The notes under the pieces were generated by a model. It searched no databases, was not told the DNA's origin, and was given only the letters and a program-made list of their open reading frames with translations. DNA of 7,825 nt, taken from the NCBI GenBank assembly GCA_016867615.1, contig VGJG01000065.1, positions 1 to 7,825 on the forward strand. Direction: 5' to 3'. Positions 1 to 6,248 of the stretch are shown piece after piece. Every line of letters begins with the position of its first letter. The first letter of the stretch is position 1. A program made the translations under genes and the position numbers. This DNA comes from Candidatus Aminicenantota bacterium. GTDB taxonomy: Bacteria > Acidobacteriota > Aminicenantia > Aminicenantales > JAFGAV01.

Positions 1-1049
1 TTGACCGTGACTTCTTTGAGGGCCAGAGCGCGGACGATGAGCGTCGCCGACTGGCTGCCCGTGTTCCCGCCGGTGTCGGCCAGCATGGGCATGAAGGTCG
101 CCAGGATGGCGAACTGAATGAGAAGCCCCTCGAAACTCTGGACGATGAAGCCCGAGACGAACCCCAGGAGCGCCAGGGCCAGGATCCACAGGCTCCTGTT
201 CCGGAAATGGCGCCAGGCCGAGGTCCTGAGGTAGACGAAAGCCTCGTGGCGGCCGGCGATGGCCATGAGCTTTTCGATGTCCTCGGTCTGCTCCTGGGTG
301 ATGATGTCCAGGGCGTCGTCGTAGGTGATGATGCCCACCAGCGTCTTCTGGTTGTCGACGACGGGCAGGGCGATGATGTCGTATTTCTGGATCTTGCGGG
401 CCGCTTCCTCCTGGTCGTCGGTCGCCCGGGCGAAAACGATGTCCGTCTGCATGATGTCCCGGACGCGGGCCTCCGGCCGGGCGAGGATGAGGTCCTTGAG
501 GGAGACGGTGCCGAGCAGCTCCCGCCGCTCGCCGATCACGTAGGCCGAGTAGATCGTCTCCTTGTCCGGGGCTTCGAGGCGCAGCTTGGCGATGGCTTCC
601 GCGGCGGTGAGCTCGGGGACGAGGACGGCGTACTCCGAGGTCATGACCGAGCCCGCCGTGCCCTCGGCGTAGGACGCCAGCCTCCGGATGTCTTCCCGCT
701 CCGCCTGGGCCAGGGCCGGCAGGATCATCTCCTGCTTCTCCTCGGGCATGGCCTTGAACAGGTCGACCCGGTCGTCCGAGGACATCTCGGCCAGCAGCCG
801 GGCCAGGTCGTCCCGTTTCATGACCTCGGTCATTTCGACCTGGATGTCGTTTTCTATCTGGCTGAAGATCTCGGCCTGCCGTTCGAGGGGCGCCTGGCGC
901 AGCACTTCCCAGGCTTCGTCCGGGGTGAGGGCCGAGATGAAGTCGGCGATGACGCTCGGGTGGCCGGATTCGCTGAACAGGCGCAGCTCTTCCGTCTTTC
1001 CCGCGGCGATGGCCTCGCGCAATTCGGGGACAAGGAGGGACAGCTTCAC
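1..1049 (-). CDS. mgtE: MgtE-family magnesium transporter, N-terminal 349 codons (C-terminus beyond window)
   Basis: This is an inner-membrane Mg2+ channel/transporter whose cytoplasmic domains sense Mg2+ and gate the pore. My reverse-strand translation gives the family's domain order. An alpha-helical MgtE N domain covers about residues 1-125. A linker with AGSVMT (132-137; the family has AGG.MT) leads to CBS domain 1 (about 135-195) and CBS domain 2 (about 198-258, with LPVVD and VGIITYDDALD). A connecting helix follows, then TM1 (about 286-304). The start of TM2 carries the signature DTGGNTGSQSATLIVRAL at 325-342. The remaining membrane helices, including the pore acidic residue, lie off the window. 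I chose the GTG at 1049 because AGAGG (1060-1056) precedes it by 6 nt and I see no in-frame ATG just upstream. It has its own promoter and a long leader. The family call is very secure. Substrates such as Co2+ cannot be excluded. Confidence 0.96.
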   Translation of the reverse strand, partial: MKLSLLVPELREAIAAGKTEELRLFSESGHPSVIADFISALTPDEAWEVLRQAPLERQAEIFSQIENDIQVEMTEVMKRDDLARLLAEMSSDDRVDLFKAMPEEKQEMILPALAQAEREDIRRLASYAEGTAGSVMTSEYAVLVPELTAAEAIAKLRLEAPDKETIYSAYVIGERRELLGTVSLKDLILARPEARVRDIMQTDIVFARATDDQEEAARKIQKYDIIALPVVDNQKTLVGIITYDDALDIITQEQTEDIEKLMAIAGRHEAFVYLRTSAWRHFRNRSLWILALALLGFVSGFIVQSFEGLLIQFAILATFMPMLADTGGNTGSQSATLIVRALALKEVTV

Positions 1050-1222
1050 GACGCACCTCTCTTCGGCCGCGGGGCGGACGGCGGGGAACCGGAGAACGAT
1101 GCGGTCTCGGAACGATAGGGGTCCCGCCGCGGGCCGCCGCTATCGGTGCCGCAGCCTCAACAATCTGCCCGGATATCTATTTGATCCGCCGACGAGGCGA
1201 TGATGATCGGTCGCCCGGACAG
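1050..1222 (-). promoter_or_regulatory. Long structured 5' leader of mgtE, possible cis-regulatory RNA
   Basis: Between the predicted transcription start (about 1222) and the GTG of mgtE lie about 170 nt with no convincing gene. The stretch contains inverted repeats. CGATAG/CTATCG (1113-1118 with 1140-1145) encloses CCCG-CCG-CGGG (1123-1133). CGGAT/ATCCG (1170-1174 with 1184-1188) has a 9-nt loop. A direct GAACGAT pair lies at 1094-1100 and 1110-1116. Leaders of mgtE genes in other bacteria often carry the Mg2+-sensing M-box (ykoK) riboswitch. I could not recognise the M-box conserved core here. The length and folding potential are therefore suggestive only, and GC-rich DNA forms such repeats easily. 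Confidence 0.35.
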
Positions 1223-1228
1223 GAATGT

Positions 1229-1257
1229 TTTATACCTCCATCCGCGGGGTCAGTCAA
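1229..1257 (-). promoter_or_regulatory. sigma70-type promoter for mgtE
   Basis: Reading the minus strand, TTGACT (1257-1252) and TATAAA (1234-1229) are separated by exactly 17 nt. Each hexamer matches the sigma70 consensus at 5 of 6 positions. This stands out in otherwise GC-rich DNA. It lies just downstream of the DUF2177 gene and points at mgtE, so mgtE is probably transcribed independently. Transcription is expected to start near 1222. Confidence 0.75.
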
Positions 1258-1258
1258 G

Positions 1259-1288
1259 GGAAAAAGGGACGGCGGAGCGCCATCGCCG
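1259..1288 (-). terminator. Weak candidate terminator after the DUF2177 gene
   Basis: On the minus strand, CGGCG (1288-1284) and CGCCG (1274-1270) can pair across a 9-nt loop. TCCC and then five T residues (1265-1261) follow. The stem is short and the T-run is offset by several bases, so this is a poor intrinsic terminator. Its position fits, since it lies between the DUF2177 stop and the mgtE promoter. Confidence 0.25.
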
Positions 1289-1309
1289 GAGGAGAGAGCG
1301 ACGGCAGGC

Positions 1310-1723
1310 CTAGAGGCGGAGGAGGAAGCGGCCCAGGAACGCGCTCAAAAAGGAAACCGACCCGCCCAGGACCGCGCCCCAGGCCAGGTCGACGACCGTG
1401 ACGACGAGAGGCCAGTCCTTGAGCGTGGCCAGGTTGGTCAGGTCGTAGGTGGCATAGCAGATCAAGCCGAAAAGCGCGCCGAGAAGCAGCGCCCTCAGAG
1501 GCGCGCCCTGGGCCAGGGCCGGCCGGACGGCGAAGACGATGAGGCCGACGATGAAGAGAAGATAGAACAGCGCGGCCGCCGCCCAATTCACCCGTGGGCT
1601 GAGCAGCGCGCCCAGATGGCGGCGGTAGAACCCCCGGGCCACGAGCCCCAGCCAGACCATGTCGATCAGGAAGAACAGGGCCAGGGTGATGAGGTACAAG
1701 AACACGGTTTGTTTCGCAGTCAT
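1310..1723 (-). CDS. DUF2177-family small integral membrane protein
   Basis: This 137-aa hydrophobic protein has four probable transmembrane segments, at about residues 7-28, 47-66, 76-92 and 106-134. It shows the pattern I associate with the DUF2177 family: an acidic residue and tryptophan in TM1 (DMVWLGLVARGFYRR, 21-35), NWAAAALFY (46-54), ATYDLTNLATL (91-101) and VVDLAWG (110-116). Three conserved aspartates (D21, D94, D112) lie in or beside membrane segments, which might suggest ion or small-molecule handling, but the family's function is unknown to me. The length is normal for the family. The ATG at 1723 is supported by a strong AGGAGGG (1734-1728) with a 4-nt spacer. It is transcribed divergently from mfd. 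It shares a strand with mgtE, but the mgtE promoter in between argues for separate regulation. Confidence 0.88.
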   Translation of the reverse strand: MTAKQTVFLYLITLALFFLIDMVWLGLVARGFYRRHLGALLSPRVNWAAAALFYLLFIVGLIVFAVRPALAQGAPLRALLLGALFGLICYATYDLTNLATLKDWPLVVTVVDLAWGAVLGGSVSFLSAFLGRFLLRL

Positions 1724-1741
1724 CGTTCCCTCCTGAACAAG

Positions 1742-1750
1742 ACTATATCA
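1742..1750 (-). promoter_or_regulatory. Extended -10 promoter for the DUF2177 gene
   Basis: The minus strand carries TGA-TATAGT (1750-1742), which is an extended -10 TGn followed by a hexamer matching TATAAT at 5 of 6 positions. No good -35 is visible 16-18 nt upstream, which is tolerated by extended -10 promoters. Transcription would start near 1735, giving a leader of about 12 nt that just includes the ribosome binding site at 1734-1728. Confidence 0.5.
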
Positions 1751-1769
1751 CATCCGGCCGGCCGACGGC

Positions 1770-1799
1770 TTGAGACCCGGGACGCGCCGCCGATATAAT
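1770..1799 (+). promoter_or_regulatory. sigma70-type promoter for the mfd operon
   Basis: TTGAGA (1770-1775) matches the -35 consensus at 5 of 6 positions, and TATAAT (1794-1799) is a perfect -10, with an 18-nt spacer. The -10 ends only 8 nt before the mfd ATG at 1808. Transcription starting the usual 6-8 nt downstream would begin at or within 1-2 nt of the start codon. No Shine-Dalgarno sequence precedes the ATG, consistent with a leaderless message. The element lies back to back with the DUF2177 promoter. Confidence 0.7.
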
Positions 1800-1807
1800 G
1801 GATCCCC

Positions 1808-4800
1808 ATGAGCCTGGATTTCCTTCTCGGGGTCCGCTCCTTCCGCGACCTTATGGAGTCCCTGGGTCGCCGGGAGCGGAACGTGTCCCTGGCCGGGATG
1901 GCCGAGCCCGCCCGGCCTTACGTCCTCGCCTGCCTTACCGCGGCGCTCCCCGGCCGCCTGGTCTGCGTCCTGCCGGGGTATGCGCCTCATGAGGAAGTAG
2001 CCGCCGGCTGCAGATATTTTCTGTCCCATCTGTCCCCGGGCAAAAGGGTTTCGGTTCTGCCCGGCCCGGGCATCGACCCCGGACAGGAGCTGCCGATCCC
2101 CCTGGAGAAGACGGCGGGGCGCATGAAGTTCTTCTTCGAGCTCTCCCGGAGGCCCGCGGACCTCATCCTGACCGACCTGCGGGGGCTGTTGAAGCCCTTT
2201 CCCGCGCCGGAGGTGCTGCCCGGTCTATTTCTGGAGGTCGAAAGGGGAGCCCGGGTCGACCGTGAGGATGTGCTCCGGACCCTGGGCGAATTCGGTTATG
2301 TCCGGGAAGAACTCATCGCCTCCCACGGAGAGCTCGCCTGGCGGGGCGGCATCGTGGATGTTTTTTCTCCCTGGGAGGAGTTTCCCTTCCGCCTGGAATT
2401 CTCCGGCGGGAAGGTCGCCTCCCTCAGGACGTTCGACCCGTCCTCCCAGGCGTCGCTCCGCCGGCCGGAGGCGGTGACGATCCCCTCTCTCCGTGAGTTT
2501 CCGGGCCGCCGGGAATTTTTCGAGGAGTGGGCCCGCGAGGCCGCCCGACGGGCGGGGTCGGGACCCGCGGCCGGGGACGCGCGGCGGAAGGCCGAGCGGC
2601 TCCTGTCCGGCGACGTGTTCCCCGATTTCGCCTTCCTCAGCCTGCTTCTCGGCGGGCATTTCGTCCCCTTCGACCGCTACCTGAAGGACGCGTTCTTCCT
2701 TGTCCTGAACATCGAGGAGGTGGAGAAGGAATGGAAGGAATCGTGGGAGGAGCTCGAGGAACGGGCCATTGAGCTTGCGGGGTCGGGGAAATTCACCCTG
2801 CCCCCCGAGGAGATCTTCCCCCCGGACGCCCGGCGCCGCATCCTGGATACGGCCGCCCTGGGCCGGGAGCTGACTCCTCCCGCGGGGGATCGGGTTCACA
2901 AACTGAACCTGCAGTCCGTGCCCCGTTTCGTCAACAACATCCCGTTCTTCCTCCAGTACATCAAGAAACTCCAGTCGCGCAGGGACCGGTGCTGTCTGTT
3001 TCTATCCGGGGAGCCGGTGCGGAAGAGGATCGGCCTCCTCCTCGGCCAGGAGGGGATCGACGCCCGGGAGGCCTCCGGACCGCGTGACAGCCCGCGCCGG
3101 GGAGAGGTCCTCCTCCTTCTCGGGGACCTGGCCGCCGGTTTCGGCTTCCCGGAGGGGAAGATCTTTTTTTTCTCCGAGAAGGACGTCCTGACCGCCGAGC
3201 GGGTCGTTTCGAGCCGCATCGTCGCCCGTCCCTTTCAGTCCCACTTCCAGGACCTGCGCGCCGGCGACCATATCGTTCACGCCGACTACGGCATCGGGCT
3301 TTTCCAGGGGCTGTTCAAGATCGAGGTCGAGGGCAAGCCGAGGGAGTTCATCGACCTCCGCTACCGGGACGGGGACAAGCTCTACGTTCCCGTCGAGGAC
3401 CTGAGCCTCGTCCAGAAATACGCCGCCGCGGGGGAGACGACGCCCGCGCTCGACAAGCTCGGTACGGGAACATGGGAGAGGACGAAGCAGCGGGCCAAGC
3501 GCGCCGTGGAGACCCTGGCCCGGGAGCTGCTCGAGCTCTATGCCCGGCGGAAATCCGCGCCGGGGTTCGGGTTCTCCCCCGCGGGCCGCTGGCAGTCGGA
3601 TTTCGAGAAGATGTTCCCCTTCGAGGAGACCGAGGACCAGCGGCGGTCCATCCGGGAGATCTACGCCGACATGGAAGCGCCGACGCCCATGGACCGGCTG
3701 CTGTGCGGCGACGTGGGCTACGGCAAGACCGAAGTGGCCATGCGGGCCGTCTTCAAGGCCGTCATGGACGGCAAGCAGGCCGCCGTCCTGTGCCCCACGA
3801 CCGTCCTGGCCAGCCAGCATCTGAACACCTTCCGGAGCCGCCTGGCCCTTTTTCCCGTCCGGGTCGAAGCCCTGACGCGCCTTCAATCGCCTCCCGAGCA
3901 AAAGCGGATCCGGGAGGAGACCGCCAAGGGCGGGGTGGACGTCCTCATCGGCACGCACCGCCTGCTGTCCGGGGATGTGGCCTTCCGCGACCTGGGTCTG
4001 CTCATCGTCGACGAGGAACAGCGCTTCGGGGTCTCCCACAAGGAGAAGATCAAGCAGCTCAAGACGGACATCGATGTCCTGACCCTGACCGCCACCCCCA
4101 TCCCCAGGACGCTCAATCTGTCCCTGACGGGGGTCCGGGACATCAGCCTCATCGAGACGCCGCCCCGGGACCGCCTGGCGGTGAGCACCGTGGTCACGAC
4201 CTTCAACCCCAAGCTGGTCGCCGCGGCGGTCCGCCAGGAGCTGCGGCGCGGCGGCCAGGCGTACTACATCCACAACCGGGTCGAGGACATCGGCCAGGTC
4301 GCGGCGAACCTGGAGCGCCTCGTGCCCGAGGCGCGGGTGAGCGTCGTCCACGGGCAGATGGCCCCCCGGGTTCTGGAGAAGCGGATGCTGGATTTCACGG
4401 GTCAGAGGACCAACGTCCTCGTCTCGACGACGATCATCGAGAACGGGATCGACATCCCCCAGGTCAACACCCTGATCGTCGACCGGGCCGACCTGTACGG
4501 CCTGGCCCAGCTCTACCAGCTCCGGGGGCGGGTGGGCCGCTCCTCCCGGCAGGCGACCGCCTACTTTCTCGTTCCGCCCTTCACCGAGCTGTCGCCCCCG
4601 GCCCGCAAGAGGCTGCGCGCGCTCCAGGAGTTCAGCGAGCTCGGGTCGGGGTTCCGACTGGCGGCCAAGGACCTGGAGATCCGGGGCGCCGGGAACCTTC
4701 TGGGGTTCGAACAGCACGGCGCGCTCACCGCCCTGGGCTATGACTATTTCCTGCACCTCCTCGCCCAGGCCGTCAAGGAGCTCCAGGGCGAGAAGGTCGA

Positions 4801-5257
4801 GGAATTCAAGCCCGAGATCAACCTCAAGGCCGATATCCGCATCCCGGAGGACTACCTGCCCCAGGTCAACCTCCGCCTCCACCTGTACAAAAAGATCTCC
4901 TCGGCGGAGTCGCTCGAGGACATCGGCCGGATCGAGGCCGAGATGGCCGACCGGTTCGGTCCGCTGCCGGACGGCGCCCGGAACCTCCTGGCTTACGGCG
5001 CGATCAAGCGCCTCGTCCAGGGGCTCAAGGTCGTCGGCCTCGACCGGTCCGGGAGCAGGCTGACCCTGAGGTTCCATCCCTCGACTCCGCTCGATCCTTC
5101 CCGGCTTCCTCCCCTGCTGAAGAGGCATTCGGGCCGCGTAACCGCCGAGGGTGTTATGATCGTCTCCCTGTCTTCCATGGAAGACGGAAAAGCCCTGGAT
5201 GAAACGCTCCTCATCTTGAAGGAGTTGGATAATCGTGCTAATATCGTCTCCTCCTGA
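1808..5257 (+). CDS. mfd: Transcription-repair coupling factor Mfd
   Basis: Mfd is a cytoplasmic DNA translocase that removes RNA polymerase stalled at DNA lesions and recruits UvrA for nucleotide excision repair. At 1149 aa it is full length (E. coli has 1148). The N-terminal UvrB-like module includes HGELAWRGGIVDVFSP (173-188). The RNA-polymerase-interacting domain spans about 480-555 (GDHIVHADYGIGLFQGL, then KLYVPVEDLSLVQKY). Helicase motifs follow in order: Walker A GDVGYGKT (634-641), DEEQ (735-738), TATPIPRTL (761-769), IENGIDIP (877-884) and QLRGRVGRS (904-912). The TRG translocation motif is intact, with R935, R959 and Q969 spaced exactly as R929, R953 and Q963 in E. coli. The C-terminal regulatory domain is about 1008-1110. 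The ATG at 1808 has no Shine-Dalgarno sequence and sits right behind the promoter -10. It heads an operon, and the next start is 16 nt after its stop. Confidence 0.98.
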   Translation: MSLDFLLGVRSFRDLMESLGRRERNVSLAGMAEPARPYVLACLTAALPGRLVCVLPGYAPHEEVAAGCRYFLSHLSPGKRVSVLPGPGIDPGQELPIPLEKTAGRMKFFFELSRRPADLILTDLRGLLKPFPAPEVLPGLFLEVERGARVDREDVLRTLGEFGYVREELIASHGELAWRGGIVDVFSPWEEFPFRLEFSGGKVASLRTFDPSSQASLRRPEAVTIPSLREFPGRREFFEEWAREAARRAGSGPAAGDARRKAERLLSGDVFPDFAFLSLLLGGHFVPFDRYLKDAFFLVLNIEEVEKEWKESWEELEERAIELAGSGKFTLPPEEIFPPDARRRILDTAALGRELTPPAGDRVHKLNLQSVPRFVNNIPFFLQYIKKLQSRRDRCCLFLSGEPVRKRIGLLLGQEGIDAREASGPRDSPRRGEVLLLLGDLAAGFGFPEGKIFFFSEKDVLTAERVVSSRIVARPFQSHFQDLRAGDHIVHADYGIGLFQGLFKIEVEGKPREFIDLRYRDGDKLYVPVEDLSLVQKYAAAGETTPALDKLGTGTWERTKQRAKRAVETLARELLELYARRKSAPGFGFSPAGRWQSDFEKMFPFEETEDQRRSIREIYADMEAPTPMDRLLCGDVGYGKTEVAMRAVFKAVMDGKQAAVLCPTTVLASQHLNTFRSRLALFPVRVEALTRLQSPPEQKRIREETAKGGVDVLIGTHRLLSGDVAFRDLGLLIVDEEQRFGVSHKEKIKQLKTDIDVLTLTATPIPRTLNLSLTGVRDISLIETPPRDRLAVSTVVTTFNPKLVAAAVRQELRRGGQAYYIHNRVEDIGQVAANLERLVPEARVSVVHGQMAPRVLEKRMLDFTGQRTNVLVSTTIIENGIDIPQVNTLIVDRADLYGLAQLYQLRGRVGRSSRQATAYFLVPPFTELSPPARKRLRALQEFSELGSGFRLAAKDLEIRGAGNLLGFEQHGALTALGYDYFLHLLAQAVKELQGEKVEEFKPEINLKADIRIPEDYLPQVNLRLHLYKKISSAESLEDIGRIEAEMADRFGPLPDGARNLLAYGAIKRLVQGLKVVGLDRSGSRLTLRFHPSTPLDPSRLPPLLKRHSGRVTAEGVMIVSLSSMEDGKALDETLLILKELDNRANIVSS

Positions 5258-5273
5258 GGACGGAAGATATTTC

Positions 5274-6248
5274 ATGTCGTTAAAGAAAAGAGGGCGGATT
5301 TATGCGGCCGGCGCGGTTTTGGTCCTCCTGGCCTGTGGAGCCTGCCGCCGCGGGCCGGAATCCGGCGGGGGGGCGCCCGTGTCCGGAGAGGAGACCGGAA
5401 AAGTCGACGCCGTGGTCCTCCAGGTCGGTGATGGCCTGTATCACCGATCCGATTTCGAGAGCTATGTCCGCCGGACCCTGGGCGGCCAGGAGGAGGCGCC
5501 GTCCGCCCTGGTGTTGAGCCGGATGTACGACCGTTTTGTAGAGGACAAGCTCCTTCTGGAAAGCGCCCGGAGGAAACAGGTCGGACTCAGCCAGGAAGAG
5601 ATGAAGGACTATCTGCTCAAGGTCAAGAGCCGCGGCGACCCGGACAAGGACCGGGACTTGAGCGAGACCGAGCTCAAGGGGTTCCGGGACAAGCTCCTGG
5701 TCGACAAGTACACCTACCTCTTCATCAAGGACATCGCCGTCGACGATGAGGAAGTCCGGGCCTACTACGAGGAGAACAAGGGGGATTTTCTCCTTCCCGA
5801 GCGGTTCGAGGTCAGCCAGATCCTGACCGACTCCGAGGAGGCCGCGATCGGGATCCTGAACCGGGTCCGGGATAAGTCGTTCGAGGATTTCGCCCGGGTC
5901 GCCCGGGAGGTCTCGACCGGGGTCGAAGCGGGCCGGGGGGGGAGGATGGGGATCTTCAGCCGGGGGCAGCTTCCCTACGAGATCGAGCGCGTCGTCCTCT
6001 CCCTGGAGGAGGGGCAGATCAGCCGGGTGGTCGAGTCCTCCTACGGGTTCCACATCTTTCTCCTCAGCCGGCGCATCGAGCCGGAGCTCGTCTCGCTGGA
6101 CAAGGCTTCGCCCGGCATCCGGATGAAGCTCCTGGACCGGAAGATCAGCCGGTCCCTGGAGACGCACCTCGAAGAGCTGAAGACGACCCTGGAGTGGAAA
6201 TCTTTGGAGCACAACCTGCCTTTCGCCTACCAAAGGATTGAACCATGA
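5274..6248 (+). CDS. Parvulin-domain (PpiC-type) peptidyl-prolyl isomerase lipoprotein
   Basis: This predicted lipoprotein of 324 aa likely acts as a folding factor in the periplasm. Basic residues (KKRGR, 4-8) and a hydrophobic stretch precede a lipobox LLAC with Cys21. A low-complexity Gly/Ser/Glu linker follows. A helical SurA_N-like region spans about 45-170, and a single rotamase domain about 177-267 carries GRGGRMGIFSRGQLP (220-234) and YGFHIF (257-262). The conserved second parvulin histidine is present (H260). The first is replaced by Gln (VSQIL, Q182), so isomerase activity is doubtful. I chose the ATG at 5274 because GGAAG (5262-5266) precedes it by 7 nt and it gives a clean signal peptide. 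A GTG at 5235 would overlap mfd and add a non-signal extension. It overlaps the next gene by ATGA, so the two are probably translationally coupled. PrsA-like or PpiD-like are alternative names. Confidence 0.88.
   Translation: MSLKKRGRIYAAGAVLVLLACGACRRGPESGGGAPVSGEETGKVDAVVLQVGDGLYHRSDFESYVRRTLGGQEEAPSALVLSRMYDRFVEDKLLLESARRKQVGLSQEEMKDYLLKVKSRGDPDKDRDLSETELKGFRDKLLVDKYTYLFIKDIAVDDEEVRAYYEENKGDFLLPERFEVSQILTDSEEAAIGILNRVRDKSFEDFARVAREVSTGVEAGRGGRMGIFSRGQLPYEIERVVLSLEEGQISRVVESSYGFHIFLLSRRIEPELVSLDKASPGIRMKLLDRKISRSLETHLEELKTTLEWKSLEHNLPFAYQRIEP

Noticed and set aside
207..1118. 303-codon plus-strand open frame opposite mgtE
   Set aside because: The minus strand gives unmistakable MgtE domains across the same bases, and the plus-strand product is low-complexity.
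1050..1222. Definite M-box riboswitch in the mgtE leader
   Set aside because: I could not find the conserved core sequence by eye, so only a structured leader is reported.
1181..1798. 205-codon plus-strand open frame opposite the DUF2177 gene
   Set aside because: The product is a run of Gln, Glu, Arg and Asp typical of antisense GC-rich frames. It covers the promoters and the DUF2177 gene, which has a strong Shine-Dalgarno and clear membrane helices.
1798..1992. ATG at 1798 overlapping the mfd promoter -10
   Set aside because: It is out of frame with mfd and opens only a 64-codon Pro/Arg/Gly-rich frame. Transcription should start downstream of it.
5235..5273. Earlier GTG start for the parvulin lipoprotein
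   Set aside because: It would overlap the end of mfd and add 13 residues ahead of a complete lipoprotein signal peptide. The ATG at 5274 has a better-placed ribosome binding site.
3002..5275. 757-codon open frame antisense to mfd
   Set aside because: It is the mirror of a long GC-rich gene. The translation is low-complexity (rich in Leu, Gly, Asp, Arg) and matches no family, while the plus strand encodes complete Mfd.
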